64,000 nucleotides of DNA, taken from NCBI RefSeq assembly GCF_900291465.1, contig NZ_LT985808.1:2730184-2794183 (forward strand), written 5' to 3'. A model generated the notes under the pieces. That model saw only the letters and a program-made list of their open reading frames with translations, was not told the origin of the DNA and did not search any database. The translations under genes were made by a program, and so were the position numbers. Each line of letters opens with the position of its first letter. Position 1 is the first letter of the stretch. Positions 1 through 8,904 of this stretch are shown here, piece by piece. This DNA comes from Bacteroides sp. Marseille-P3684. Its GTDB lineage: Bacteria; Bacteroidota; Bacteroidia; Bacteroidales; Bacteroidaceae.

Positions 1-2
1 CG

Positions 3-1463
3 CTCTTCCAGGCATACACCACCGTGAACCGCTTCCGTCGCCTCATCGAGGGCGGCACCCTCCGCGTGCAGACCCCGACCCTCGCCCGCCTCATGAACAA
101 GGTCTTCTCGACCGCCTCCATCCCCTTCCACGGCGAACCCGCCATCGGGCTGCAGGTCATGGGCGTGCTCGAGACCCGCAACCTCGACTTCAAGAACGTC
201 GTGATGCTCTCGCTCAACGAAGGCAAGCTCCCCAAGGGCAGCAGCGACTCGTCGTTCATCCCCTACAACCTGCGGAAGGCCTTCGGCATGACCCTGCTCG
301 AACACAAGAACGCCGTCTATGCCTACTACTTCTACCGCCTCATGCAACGCGCCGAGCACGTCGCCCTGCTCTACAACACCTCGTCTGACGGACTCAACCG
401 CGGCGAGATGTCGCGCTTCATGCTCCAGCTCCTCACCGAGAGCAACCACGACATCCGCAAATCCTCCGTCACCGCCGGACAGATGCCCATGAGCACCGCG
501 CCCATCCGCGTCGACAAGACTCCCGAAGTCCTCGAGCGGCTCTACCGACGCTTCCACACGGGCGAGAAGGGCTTCATCTCGCCGTCCGTCCTCAACACCT
601 ACCTCGACTGCCGCCTGAAGTTCTACTTCCACTACATCGCCGGGCTCCGTCCCAAGGAGGAAGTCAGTGCAGAAATCGACTCCGCCACCTTCGGCAGCAT
701 CTTCCACCGCAGCGCCGAGCTGGTCTACCGCGAGCTGACCGCGCACGGCGACACGGTGCGTCGGGAGGACCTCGAACCGCTGCTACGCGACAAGGTGCGC
801 CTGGAGTACTTCGTCGACAGCGCCTTCAAGGAACTCTTCTTCCACGTCCGTCCCGAGGACAAGCCCGAGTACAACGGCGTGCAGCTGCTCAACTCCGAAG
901 TCATCGTCAGCTACCTCCGCCAGCTGCTCGAGAAGGACCTCTACCACGCTCCCTTCCGCATGGTCGCCATGGAGCTGCCCGTCCACGAGGATTTCACGCT
1001 CAGCACCCCGACGGGCACGCATACGGTCCGCATCGGCGGCATCATCGACCGCCTCGACAGCAAGGACGGCACGCTGCGCATTGTCGACTACAAGACCGGT
1101 GGCGAGCCTTCCGTGGCATCCAGCATCGAGATGCTCTTCACCCCCACCGAACGCCGTCCGAACTATGTCCTGCAGACCTTCCTCTACGCCGCCATCATGA
1201 CGCACCGCCAGCCGTTGCCCGTCGCCCCGGCATTGCTCTACATCCACAAGGCAGCCTCGGCAGACTATTCGCCCGTCATCCGCATAGGCGAACCGTACAA
1301 GGAAAAGAAGGAGGTGACCGACTTCCGTGAGTACGACGAGGAGTTCCGTGCGCGTCTGCGCGAATTGCTGGAGGAAATATTCCATCCCTCCGTCCCTTTC
1401 ACACAGACGGACTTCGACACGCACTGCGCCTACTGCGACTTCAAGGACTTGTGCTGCCGATGA
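3..1463 (+). CDS. PD-(D/E)XK nuclease, AddB-like (5' truncated by window edge)
   Basis: This is the C-terminal part of a helicase-nuclease of the AddB/RecB-like class used in double-strand break processing. The reading frame is open to base 3 with no stop, so the gene begins before the window and the GTG at 24 is not its start. The nuclease core is visible as IDRLD followed by IVDYKTG near residues 342-357 (counted from base 24), the Asp...Asp-x-Lys pattern of the PD-(D/E)XK fold. A Cys in YLDCRLKFYF near residue 197 and the terminal HCAYCDFKDLC match the four-cysteine iron-sulfur staple of AddB-type nucleases. It ends 26 bases before a strong hairpin. An AddA-type partner would be expected just upstream but cannot be seen here. 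Confidence 0.85.
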   Translation, partial: LFQAYTTVNRFRRLIEGGTLRVQTPTLARLMNKVFSTASIPFHGEPAIGLQVMGVLETRNLDFKNVVMLSLNEGKLPKGSSDSSFIPYNLRKAFGMTLLEHKNAVYAYYFYRLMQRAEHVALLYNTSSDGLNRGEMSRFMLQLLTESNHDIRKSSVTAGQMPMSTAPIRVDKTPEVLERLYRRFHTGEKGFISPSVLNTYLDCRLKFYFHYIAGLRPKEEVSAEIDSATFGSIFHRSAELVYRELTAHGDTVRREDLEPLLRDKVRLEYFVDSAFKELFFHVRPEDKPEYNGVQLLNSEVIVSYLRQLLEKDLYHAPFRMVAMELPVHEDFTLSTPTGTHTVRIGGIIDRLDSKDGTLRIVDYKTGGEPSVASSIEMLFTPTERRPNYVLQTFLYAAIMTHRQPLPVAPALLYIHKAASADYSPVIRIGEPYKEKKEVTDFREYDEEFRARLRELLEEIFHPSVPFTQTDFDTHCAYCDFKDLCCR

Positions 1464-1486
1464 GTCTTCCCGTCGTTCCCTTTGGT

Positions 1487-1750
1487 CGTGGAAATGCCGT
1501 ATCCAGCGTCTCGCAAAACTTTTTGGTGCTGGATACGGCATTTCCTTAACCTTTCAAAACGTTTTGGAGCTAGATACGACATATCCTTAACCTTTAGAAA
1601 TGTTTTGAAGCTGGATACGGCGTATCCTGAGCCTTTTGAGACGTTTTGAAGCTGGATACGACGTATCCTGAGCCTTTCGAAATGTTTTGGCGCTGGAAAT
1701 GGTGTATCCTAAGCCTTTCGAAATGTTTTGAAGCTGGATACGACGTATCT
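1487..1750. repeat. 41-bp tandem repeat array with palindromic cores (about 6.5 units)
   Basis: Units begin at 1487, 1528, 1569, 1610, 1651, 1692 and 1733, an exact 41-bp period. The consensus starts GCTGGATACGACGTATCC and continues into a TTTCGAAA-like stretch and TTTTG. The core GGATACG-N-CGTATCC is a perfect palindrome in the units at 1610 and 1651 and degenerate in the others. The last unit decays after about 18 bases. Because 41 is not a multiple of 3 and the array lies between two genes, it is not coding. Function unknown. Confidence 0.9.
1490..1545 (+). terminator. 18-bp perfect hairpin after the nuclease gene (candidate terminator)
   Basis: Bases 1490-1507 (GGAAATGCCGTATCCAGC) are the exact reverse complement of 1528-1545, with a 20-base loop. 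It starts 26 bases past the nuclease stop codon. No clean T-run follows, so intrinsic termination is possible but not certain. It is built from the first two units of the 41-bp array, which are mutual reverse complements at their cores. Confidence 0.5.
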
Positions 1751-1826
1751 GACGTCCGGGAAATAAAAAAGACGCCGGAAACAGGGTTCTCGACGTCTTA
1801 TCAAATCAGGGGGAAGAAGAAACGGG

Positions 1827-2510
1827 TTACAGGGGCATCCGGCTTTTCACCAATTCAGGCATGTACCTGTTCTTGTCGTGCACATCGCCCAAACCAAGCC
1901 TGGGATAGACCATTCCGCCTATTCCCGGGATGACTCCATGCTGTTCATCCCGTTCCGTATCTACCGCGAATGTGATAAATTCAAACTTTTCGGCAAGTGC
2001 GGACGGAAATTCCTCTTTCAGGTTCCTTGCCGCATCCTTATACATCACCGGAGCCACAATATATACCTTCTGCGGCTGAATGTCGGTCATCAGCCTCGTC
2101 AGCTGGGTCTTCACGACGCACGACGTACTGACAATCGACTTCACCAGGACCAAGGTCCGGCATTCCTCGACAGGCTCCACATACGACTTGACAATCGGAC
2201 TATATTCCAAGTGCGTTTTGGGGTCCAGCATCATCCGTTCATTCCAAAACACAGCCAGGGACACCTTATCGGACGACAGTACATCCAGCACGCCCCGTGC
2301 CAGCCAGTCGGCATCCTCGGATGCACATGCCAGCATGGTGTTTCCATAGTTTCCGCCCGCTTTTTCATTCAGCAGCAGTCCCAACTCCCTTCCCAAGCGG
2401 TAAAAGGCGTGCCGATAGTCCTCCACCGACACATCCGGCTCTGTCAAGAGCTGCATCAGCCGGATGGTCTCCCGGTCTTTGTCAAAAGTGATATTCTTAT
2501 AGGTCCTCAT
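1827..2510 (-). CDS. Phosphoribosyltransferase-like protein (UPRT-type fold, degenerate PRPP loop)
   Basis: A 227-residue soluble protein. The C-terminus (GIGGMVYPRLGLGD, residues about 197-210) resembles the PGLGDAGDR tail of uracil phosphoribosyltransferase, and the central hydrophobic stretch RTLVLVKSIVSTS sits where the PRPP loop would be. The usual acidic-acidic-TGGT signature of that loop is absent, so normal PRPP chemistry is doubtful. It lies 55 bases downstream of truA on the same strand and may be transcribed with it. Family assignment rests on these two segments only; a non-enzymatic or signalling role is equally possible. Confidence 0.5.
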   Translation of the reverse strand: MRTYKNITFDKDRETIRLMQLLTEPDVSVEDYRHAFYRLGRELGLLLNEKAGGNYGNTMLACASEDADWLARGVLDVLSSDKVSLAVFWNERMMLDPKTHLEYSPIVKSYVEPVEECRTLVLVKSIVSTSCVVKTQLTRLMTDIQPQKVYIVAPVMYKDAARNLKEEFPSALAEKFEFITFAVDTERDEQHGVIPGIGGMVYPRLGLGDVHDKNRYMPELVKSRMPL

Positions 2511-2534
2511 ATTTTCCGTATCATTTTAGCTCAG

Positions 2535-2566
2535 CAATTGTCCATTGTCAATTATCCATTGTCAAT
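2535..2566. repeat. 14-bp direct repeat between truA and the UPRT-like gene
   Basis: CAATTGTCCATTGT at 2535-2548 is followed directly by CAATTATCCATTGT at 2549-2562 and a partial third copy that runs into the truA stop codon. Short intergenic repeats of this kind are common in Bacteroidales; no function can be read from it. Confidence 0.7.
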
Positions 2567-3318
2567 CAGATAAACACTTCCTCCGGATACTCCACATCCA
2601 CGAGGAAGAGGGCATGGCCGGGAGCCGACGTGCCCGCCTTGCAACGGTCCTTCTGTTCGATGATGCAACGGAAACCCTCAACCGAGAGCTTGCCGCGACC
2701 GACCTCGAAGAGCGTACCGACGATGGCACGCACCATGTTGCGGAGGAAACGGTCGGCACGGATGGTGAAGACCCATTCGGTGTCGCTCACCTGCTCCCAG
2801 CGGGCGTGCATGATGCGACAGTTGTTCGTCTTCACGTCGGTGTGGAGCTTGCTGAAGCTCGTGAAGTCGGTGTACTCTGCCAACACACTCGCCGCCTCGT
2901 TCATCCGGCAAAAGTCGAGCGGAGCGCCGAAAAGGCGGCACTTGTACGCGCGTCCGAAGGGAGTCTTCGTGGTCGTCACATAATACTTATAGGTGCGGGA
3001 CGTGGCATCAAAGCGGGCGTGCGCGTCCGCCTTGACAGGCACCACCCGGTAGACGGAGATGTCGGGCGGGAGCAGCCGATTGAGCTTGTCGGCGAGGAAG
3101 GCGGGGTCGCATGGCTCCGTCGCGTCGAAGTGCGCCACCATGAGCGAGGCATGCACCCCGGCGTCGGTGCGTCCCGCTCCCACCACCTCGACCGGACGGC
3201 GGAGCAAGGTGGAGAGCGCCTTCATCAGTTCCTCCTGCACGCTGTTGCCGTTGGGCTGAATCTGCCAGCCGTGGTAAGACGTGCCATCGTAGGCCAGATA
3301 GACGAAATAGCGTTGCAT
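2566..3318 (-). CDS. truA: tRNA pseudouridine(38-40) synthase TruA
   Basis: Converts uridines 38-40 in the anticodon arm of many tRNAs to pseudouridine. The 250-residue length is normal for TruA. The catalytic signature [11 protein letters not shown] (residues 47-57, nucleophile Asp52) is intact, as are the N-terminal [14 protein letters not shown] and the C-terminal [13 protein letters not shown] motif. The start ATG lies 5 bases after the stop of the DUF5715 lipoprotein gene, so the two are probably one transcript. Confidence 0.97.
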   Translation of the reverse strand: MQRYFVYLAYDGTSYHGWQIQPNGNSVQEELMKALSTLLRRPVEVVGAGRTDAGVHASLMVAHFDATEPCDPAFLADKLNRLLPPDISVYRVVPVKADAHARFDATSRTYKYYVTTTKTPFGRAYKCRLFGAPLDFCRMNEAASVLAEYTDFTSFSKLHTDVKTNNCRIMHARWEQVSDTEWVFTIRADRFLRNMVRAIVGTLFEVGRGKLSVEGFRCIIEQKDRCKAGTSAPGHALFLVDVEYPEEVFI

Positions 3319-3323
3319 GGCGG

Positions 3324-3998
3324 TCAGCGGACGGTGATGTGGAAGCAGCCCTGCTTCAGTTCATACTTCACATAGCACTGCTCGCTCTCGCGCAGGTCGC
3401 GCAGCACTTCCGAGAGGACCAGCTTCAGCGTGTCGGCACTCACATCCTGATAGGGGCGTCCGTCGAGCTCCTCGATTTTCTTGAACCGTTTCCAGCTGAC
3501 GTCGAAGGTCGTGCCGTAGCAGTGTGTGGAGTTGGCGGACGCGTTGCCGTTGACGCGGCGCAACCGCTTGACGTCGCCCTGTGTGCGGAGGACGGAGGTA
3601 ACGATGATTTTATTGGGGTTGAGTCCCTTTGCGGTCAGCGAATCGAGAAAGTTCTGTCCGATGGACTGCAAGAGGGTGTTTGCCTTGGGGACGAGGAAAG
3701 GGATGGAGTGCGTCAGTGAATCGAGATGGTAGGCGTCGCACGATGCCAGCTCCTCGAGCTTGCCCACCCGTTCGAGTGCCTCCTCGCGCGACGCCACGGG
3801 ACGGATGCCCAGGCTCTTGGCAGCTTTCAGGTGGGTGTCGTTCAGGTCGGGGAAACTCCGTTTGTAGCTGATGACGCCCCGCACGTTGTGCGGATTGTTC
3901 ATAATCATGGACGTGTCCTGCTTGCATCCGCCCGACAACACTGCCACGAGGCAAAGGGCCGACATCAGTCTGATGGTAAGTCTACGCTTGCTTTTCAT
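3324..3998 (-). CDS. DUF5715 family lipoprotein, LAS-type peptidase-like
   Basis: A 224-residue exported protein. A basic N-terminus and hydrophobic stretch end in LSGGC, a lipobox with Cys25, so it is likely anchored in the outer or inner membrane facing the periplasm. [16 protein letters not shown] (about residues 152-167) matches the SxHxxGxAxD zinc-binding pattern of M15/LAS peptidases that cut peptidoglycan cross-links, and the final CFHITVR supplies the second His. This points to a D-Ala-D-Ala carboxypeptidase-like fold; actual activity is inferred. It leads the truA operon, with a TATCTTTG box upstream. Confidence 0.75.
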   Translation of the reverse strand: MKSKRRLTIRLMSALCLVAVLSGGCKQDTSMIMNNPHNVRGVISYKRSFPDLNDTHLKAAKSLGIRPVASREEALERVGKLEELASCDAYHLDSLTHSIPFLVPKANTLLQSIGQNFLDSLTAKGLNPNKIIVTSVLRTQGDVKRLRRVNGNASANSTHCYGTTFDVSWKRFKKIEELDGRPYQDVSADTLKLVLSEVLRDLRESEQCYVKYELKQGCFHITVR

Positions 3999-4091
3999 TC
4001 GAATCGTTATTTTGTTGCATTTATTGAAGTTGACGGGAATCCGGCGGATTCCGCTTGCGAAAGAGATGTTCTGTCAAAAAAAAACTGCGTG

Positions 4092-4099
4092 CAAAGATA
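4092..4099 (-). promoter_or_regulatory. Bacteroidetes -7 box (TATCTTTG) for the DUF5715-truA operon
   Basis: CAAAGATA on the plus strand reads TATCTTTG on the minus strand, matching TAnnTTTG, 94 bases upstream of the lipoprotein start. No clear TTTG -33 box is visible. Confidence 0.5.
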
Positions 4100-4163
4100 G
4101 GCGAAAATCGAGAGCACGGGAAAAATAACAAGCGCTTTATTCCGCCAAAAAAGGAAGATTCAC

Positions 4164-4171
4164 TACCTTTG
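4164..4171 (+). promoter_or_regulatory. Bacteroidetes -7 box (TACCTTTG) for phoH-purC
   Basis: TACCTTTG matches TAnnTTTG and lies 131 bases before the phoH start. A weak TTTA at 4136-4139 could be a poor -33 element. Confidence 0.5.
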
Positions 4172-4302
4172 CGCCGACAAAAAGGGCCGAAAGTGCTCAA
4201 TCAGAAGCGAAGACGCCGCTCCCTGCAACAGACACGGCAGTAGCCCCCGACCGGCAGCCGGCGGAATCGTTGTCAACCTAAAAACCAAGAAACCTACTCC
4301 GA

Positions 4303-5268
4303 ATGATAGAGAAGCATATAGTTCTTGAAGACATAGACCCCGTAATCTTCTACGGCGTAAACAATGTGAACATCCAGATGATAAAGGCTTTGTACCCGAA
4401 GCTGCGCATTGTCGCACGCGGCAATGTGGTCAAGGTCATGGGCGATGAAGAGGAGATGTGCGCATTCGAAGAGAGCCTGCTGGCACTGGAGAAGCACTGC
4501 GCGCAGTACAATTCGCTGACCGAGGAGGTTATCCTCGACATCGTGAAGGGCAGACGTCCGTCGGTGGAGCCGGCGGGGAACGTCATCGTCTACAGCGTCG
4601 GCGGGAAACCCATCACGCCGCGCAGCGAGAACCAGGAGAAGCTGGTGAAGGCCTTCGACGAGCACGACATGATTTTCGTCACGGGACCTGCCGGGTCGGG
4701 CAAGACGTACACCGCCATCGCCCTTGCCGTGCGCGCCTTCAAGAACAAGCAGATACGGAAAATCATCCTGAGCCGTCCGGCAGTGGAAGCCGGTGAGAAG
4801 CTGGGCTTCCTCCCGGGAGACATGAAGGAGAAAATCGACCCCTACCTGCAACCGCTCTACGACGCCCTGCAGGACATGATTCCGGCTGCCAAGCTTCAGG
4901 AGATGATGGAGCAGAACGTCATCCAGATTGCTCCCCTCGCCTTCATGCGCGGACGTACGCTGAACGACGCCGTCGTCATCCTCGACGAAGCGCAGAACAC
5001 CACCTCCCAGCAAATCAAGATGTTCCTCACCCGCATGGGCATGAACACCAAGATGATTGTCACGGGCGACATGACACAGATAGACCTGCCGCCGTCGCAG
5101 ACCTCGGGACTGATTCATGCCCTGCACATCCTCAAGGGCATCAAGGAAATCAGCTTCATCGAGATGAACAGGAAGGACATCGTCCGCCACAAGCTCGTGA
5201 CCCGCATCGTCGAGGCGTACGAGAAGTATGAGGCGGCGAAGGAGACGAGGGGACGCGCCGACAAGTGA
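4303..5268 (+). CDS. phoH: PhoH family ATPase
   Basis: A cytoplasmic P-loop ATPase of the PhoH family, associated in other bacteria with RNA metabolism and stress. The 321 residues show an N-terminal KH-like segment (about 15-70), Walker A GPAGSGKT at 128-135 and Walker [10 protein letters not shown] at about 224-232, followed by the conserved [10 protein letters not shown]. No PIN domain is fused in front, so this is the short PhoH form, not PhoH2. Its stop overlaps an upstream ATG of purC, consistent with one transcript. Confidence 0.95.
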   Translation: MIEKHIVLEDIDPVIFYGVNNVNIQMIKALYPKLRIVARGNVVKVMGDEEEMCAFEESLLALEKHCAQYNSLTEEVILDIVKGRRPSVEPAGNVIVYSVGGKPITPRSENQEKLVKAFDEHDMIFVTGPAGSGKTYTAIALAVRAFKNKQIRKIILSRPAVEAGEKLGFLPGDMKEKIDPYLQPLYDALQDMIPAAKLQEMMEQNVIQIAPLAFMRGRTLNDAVVILDEAQNTTSQQIKMFLTRMGMNTKMIVTGDMTQIDLPPSQTSGLIHALHILKGIKEISFIEMNRKDIVRHKLVTRIVEAYEKYEAAKETRGRADK

Positions 5269-5303
5269 ACAAGCATATACAACCATTTAATCCATACAGA
5301 CAA

Positions 5304-6248
5304 ATGAAAGCATTAGTAAAAACAGACTTCCACTTTCCCGGTCAAAAGAGTGTTTATCATGGAAAGGTACGCGATGTGTACAACATCAACGACGACTTGC
5401 TGGTCATGGTTGCCACCGACCGCATCTCTGCCTTCGATGTCATCCTGCCGAAAGGCATCCCCTTCAAGGGACAAATGTTGAACCAGATTGCAGCCAAGTT
5501 CCTGGATGCTACTGCTGACATTGTCCCCAACTGGAAGATTGCCACTCCCGACCCCATGGTGACCGTCGGACTGAAGTGTGAAGGCTTCCGCGTGGAAATG
5601 ATTATCCGCGGCTATCTCACCGGCAGCGCCTGGAGAGAGTACAAGGCTGGCTGCCGTTCGCTCTGCGGCGTGGCTCTCCCCGACGGAATGAAGGAAAACG
5701 AGAAGTTCCCCACCCCCATCATCACCCCGACGACCAAGGCTGAAGCCGGACACGACGAGAACATCTCGAAAGAGGAAATCATCGCTCAGGGTCTGGTGAG
5801 CAAGGAGGACTATGAACTGATGGAGAAATACACCTACGCCCTCTTCGAGAGAGGCAGCCGGATGGCAGCCGAGAAGGGCCTCATCCTGGTCGACACGAAG
5901 TATGAGTTCGGCAAGAAGGACGGCAAGGTGTACCTCATCGACGAAATCCATACGCCCGACTCTTCCCGCTACTTCTATGCCGACGGCTACCAGGAGAAGT
6001 TCGAGAAGGGCGAACCGCAGAAGCAACTCTCCAAGGAGTTCGTCCGCCAGTGGCTCATCGAGCACGACTTTATGGGCAAGGCAGGCCAGCAGGTGCCTGA
6101 GATGACCGACGAATATGTCAACAGCGTGTCCGAGCGCTACATCGAGCTGTACGAACACATCGTCGGCGAGAAATTCGAGAAGGTGGAGTCGGCAGACCTT
6201 GCCGCACGCATCGAGAAGAACGTGACTGAATTCCTGAAGAACAGATAA
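5304..6248 (+). CDS. purC: Phosphoribosylaminoimidazole-succinocarboxamide synthase
   Basis: Catalyses the ATP-dependent joining of aspartate to CAIR to form SAICAR in de novo purine synthesis. The 314-residue product carries the typical [22 protein letters not shown] and [13 protein letters not shown] motifs and the [12 protein letters not shown] segment near residues 213-224. An ATG at 5265 overlaps the phoH stop and would add 13 residues, but family members in this group begin at the [16 protein letters not shown] start chosen here. Likely cotranscribed with phoH. Confidence 0.96.
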   Translation: MKALVKTDFHFPGQKSVYHGKVRDVYNINDDLLVMVATDRISAFDVILPKGIPFKGQMLNQIAAKFLDATADIVPNWKIATPDPMVTVGLKCEGFRVEMIIRGYLTGSAWREYKAGCRSLCGVALPDGMKENEKFPTPIITPTTKAEAGHDENISKEEIIAQGLVSKEDYELMEKYTYALFERGSRMAAEKGLILVDTKYEFGKKDGKVYLIDEIHTPDSSRYFYADGYQEKFEKGEPQKQLSKEFVRQWLIEHDFMGKAGQQVPEMTDEYVNSVSERYIELYEHIVGEKFEKVESADLAARIEKNVTEFLKNR

Positions 6249-6253
6249 GCGAA

Positions 6254-6367
6254 CAGTTGACGAGTTGACAGGCAACTCCCATTGACATACATACCAGTTG
6301 ACGAGCTGACGAGGACAGGACCATCGGACAATCTCCCGGTCCCCTTGTCGACTCGTCAACTCGTCAC
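6254..6367. repeat. GTTGACGAG-type repeats forming an imperfect hairpin between purC and ubiE
   Basis: CAGTTGACGAGTTGAC at 6254-6269 and CAGTTGACGAGCTGACGAGG at 6295-6314 are direct copies. GTTGACGAG at 6297-6305 pairs exactly with CTCGTCAAC at 6352-6360, with an inner GGACC/GGTCC stem at 6318-6342. It may be an intercistronic stem-loop or a dispersed repeat; no T-run follows. Confidence 0.6.
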
Positions 6368-6409
6368 TTCAAACACTTACAAACTCACAACCTAAAAAAC
6401 AAACACAAC

Positions 6410-7147
6410 ATGGGATACGCGCAAGAACAGATTACGCCGTATAACACCGAAGAAAGCAAGAAGGAACAGGTGGAGCAGATGTTCGACAACATCGCCCCCG
6501 CCTACGACCCCTTGAATCACCTGTTATCCCTGGGCATCGACCGCCACTGGCGACGCACCGCCATCGAGTGGTTGAAGCCTTTCCACCCGGAGCGCATCCT
6601 CGACATTGCCACCGGAACGGGCGACTTCGCCATCCTGGCAGGCAAGGAACTGGCACCACGCGAACTCATCGGCGTGGATATCTCGGAGGGCATGATGCAG
6701 GTAGCACGACAGAAAGTGGAGAAAGCCGGTCTCTCGGACCACATCCGGTTCCAGCAGGCAGACAGCCTGAACCTCCCCTTCCCTGACGAAAGCTTCGACG
6801 CTGTCCTCATCGCCTTCGGAGTACGCAACTTCGCCAACCTCGATGCTTCGCTCAACGAGATTCACCGCGTGCTCGCCACCGGCGGCCACCTGGTCATTCT
6901 CGAACTGTCCACCCCGATAAGCTCGCCCATGAAACAGCTCTTCGGCATCTACTCAAAGTGCGTGCTGCCCTCCCTCGGACGGCTCATCTCCAAGGACCAC
7001 AATGCCTACACCTACCTGCCCGAAACCATCAAGGCATTCCCGCAAGGGGAAATCATGCAGGACATCATCGGCAAGGCAGGCTTCGGCACGGTGACCTTCC
7101 GCCGGCTCACGATGGGTATCTGCACGCTCTATATGGCTACCAAATAA
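6410..7147 (+). CDS. ubiE: Demethylmenaquinone methyltransferase (UbiE/MenG)
   Basis: SAM-dependent C-methyltransferase for the last step of menaquinone synthesis. The 245 residues show the class I SAM motif [13 protein letters not shown] (about residues 64-76), the UbiE N-terminal signature [22 protein letters not shown] and [18 protein letters not shown]. In Bacteroidales, which lack ubiquinone, the MenG function is expected. It follows purC after a hairpin-containing 160-base gap and precedes aroE by 30 bases. Confidence 0.96.
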   Translation: MGYAQEQITPYNTEESKKEQVEQMFDNIAPAYDPLNHLLSLGIDRHWRRTAIEWLKPFHPERILDIATGTGDFAILAGKELAPRELIGVDISEGMMQVARQKVEKAGLSDHIRFQQADSLNLPFPDESFDAVLIAFGVRNFANLDASLNEIHRVLATGGHLVILELSTPISSPMKQLFGIYSKCVLPSLGRLISKDHNAYTYLPETIKAFPQGEIMQDIIGKAGFGTVTFRRLTMGICTLYMATK

Positions 7148-7177
7148 GACTAACTGATTTTAACCTACACACGAGTT

Positions 7178-7921
7178 ATGGATAAATACGGATTGATAGG
7201 TTACCCCCTGGGGCACTCCTTTTCCCGTGGTTATTTCAACGAAAAATTCGAGAACGAAGGCATCGACGCACAGTATCTCAACTTCGAGATACCCGTTATC
7301 ACCGACCTTCCTCAAATCCTGGCAGAGAATCCCGAGCTGAAGGGACTGAACGTCACCATTCCCTACAAGGAACAAATCATCCCGTTCCTCGATGAACTGG
7401 ACAAGGATGCCCTCGCCATCGGCGCGGTCAATGTGGTCAAGGTCATCCCGCAGAAAGGCTACAAGTACAAACTCGTCGGCTATAACTCCGACGTCATCGG
7501 CTTCACCCAGTCCATCGAGCCGCTGCTGGAGCCGCACCACAAGCAGGCACTGGTCCTCGGCACCGGCGGGGCAGCCAAAGCCATCACCTACGGACTGAAG
7601 AAGCTGGGCGTGGAGAGCACCCTCGTCTCGCGCCGCCCGTATCCGAACGCCTTCACGTATGACGAACTGACTCCCGAGGTCATGCAGGAGTACCAGGTCA
7701 TCGTCAACGCGACTCCCGTAGGCATGTATCCGCACAGCGAACAGTGCCCGGACATCCCCTACCAGCTGTTGACCCCGCAACACCTGCTCTACGACGTCAT
7801 CTACAATCCGGACATCACCCTCTTCATGCGCAAGGGCATGGCGATGGGCGCAACCACCAAGAACGGACTGGAGATGCTCCTCCTGCAGGCCTTCGCCGCG
7901 TGGGACATCTGGAACCAATAA
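7178..7921 (+). CDS. aroE: Shikimate dehydrogenase
   Basis: NADPH-dependent reduction of 3-dehydroshikimate to shikimate in aromatic amino acid synthesis. The 247-residue protein has YPLGHSFS at residues 7-14, the substrate-binding LNVTIPYKEQI (catalytic Lys) near residue 63, and the nucleotide-binding GTGGAAKAI near residue 128. NATPVGMYP is also present. The length is slightly shorter than E. coli AroE but usual for the group. The alpha/beta hydrolase gene starts 11 bases after its stop. Confidence 0.95.
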   Translation: MDKYGLIGYPLGHSFSRGYFNEKFENEGIDAQYLNFEIPVITDLPQILAENPELKGLNVTIPYKEQIIPFLDELDKDALAIGAVNVVKVIPQKGYKYKLVGYNSDVIGFTQSIEPLLEPHHKQALVLGTGGAAKAITYGLKKLGVESTLVSRRPYPNAFTYDELTPEVMQEYQVIVNATPVGMYPHSEQCPDIPYQLLTPQHLLYDVIYNPDITLFMRKGMAMGATTKNGLEMLLLQAFAAWDIWNQ

Positions 7922-7932
7922 CTCCGCGCATC

Positions 7933-8904
7933 ATGAACAGACGCAGCAAACGCATCGTGAGCAGTGTGGCAGGCATTGTCGCACTGCTCTTTGTCGTATT
8001 AGCGGGCGGGGGTCTCTACCTGACGAGCTACGCCCTCCAGCCGGACGGCGGCGCGAAGGACTTCCGCGCTTCGGACCTGAAAGGTTCGTGGAACTACCTC
8101 TACCGCGAATACCCGTACGTGGGGCAATGGGTGGACAGCCTGCAACAGGTCTCCGCCCTGCGCGACACGTTTATCACCGCTCCCGACGGAGCACGCCTGC
8201 ACGCACTCTATGCCGCCGCTCCCGACACGACGCGACGGACGGCAGTCATCGTGCATGGCTACACGGACAATGCCATCCGCATGCTGATGATAGGCTATCT
8301 CTATCACCACGACTTGCGCTGCAACATCCTCCTGCCCGACCTGCGCTATGCCGGGCACAGCGAGGGGACCCACATCCAGATGGGATGGAAGGACCGCCTC
8401 GACGTGCTGCGCTGGATGGATGTAGCCAACCAAACCTTCGGCGGGAACACCTCGATGGTGGTGCACGGCATCTCGATGGGCGCCGCCACCACGATGATGG
8501 TCTCGGGCGAGCCGCAACAACCCTATGTGAAGGCATTCGTGGAAGACTGCGGCTACACGAGCGTCCGCGACCAGTTCGCCAAGGAGCTGAAGGAGCAGTT
8601 CCACCTGCCCGCCTTCCCCCTGCTCGACGTGGCAAGCCTGCTGTGTGAGTGGCGCTTCGGCTGGGACTTCGACGAGGCGAGTGCGCTCCGTCAGGTGCGT
8701 CAGTGCCGGCTGCCCATGCTCTTCATCCACGGCGACGCCGACGACTATGTCCCCACGTGGATGGTTTACAAGGTCTATGAAGCCAAGCCCGCCCCCAAAG
8801 AGTTGTGGGTCGTGCCGCGTGCCGCACACGCCATGTCCTATCACGACAACCGCGAGGAATACACGCGCCGGGTGAGCGCCTTCCTCACCGACTGCCGATG
8901 GTGA
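7933..8904 (+). CDS. Membrane-anchored alpha/beta hydrolase
   Basis: A 323-residue serine hydrolase of unknown substrate. An N-terminal hydrophobic helix (residues about 8-32) after a basic stretch suggests an inner-membrane anchor or uncleaved signal. The nucleophile elbow GISMG places Ser181; HGDADDYVP gives Asp268 or nearby, and AAHAM gives His299, completing a catalytic triad. The oxyanion HGYTDN is at 109-113. The ATG at 7933 is chosen because the signal-like helix starts there. The last 20 bases overlap the convergent ABC transporter gene. Confidence 0.85.
   Translation: MNRRSKRIVSSVAGIVALLFVVLAGGGLYLTSYALQPDGGAKDFRASDLKGSWNYLYREYPYVGQWVDSLQQVSALRDTFITAPDGARLHALYAAAPDTTRRTAVIVHGYTDNAIRMLMIGYLYHHDLRCNILLPDLRYAGHSEGTHIQMGWKDRLDVLRWMDVANQTFGGNTSMVVHGISMGAATTMMVSGEPQQPYVKAFVEDCGYTSVRDQFAKELKEQFHLPAFPLLDVASLLCEWRFGWDFDEASALRQVRQCRLPMLFIHGDADDYVPTWMVYKVYEAKPAPKELWVVPRAAHAMSYHDNREEYTRRVSAFLTDCRW

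Larger units (their letters stand above)
3999..4302. other. Divergent intergenic region between the DUF5715 gene and phoH
   Basis: About 300 bases with no credible gene. It contains a minus-strand -7 box at 4092-4099 and a plus-strand -7 box at 4164-4171. I see no repeat, RNA gene or riboswitch-like structure. Confidence 0.6.

Noticed and set aside
1646-1933. A 95-codon frame through the 41-bp array
   Set aside because: It exists only because the repeat lacks stops in one frame; the period is not a multiple of three and there is no start context.
4294-6359. Long minus-strand frames opposite phoH and purC
   Set aside because: Low-complexity Val/Leu/His-rich antisense translations of clear housekeeping genes.
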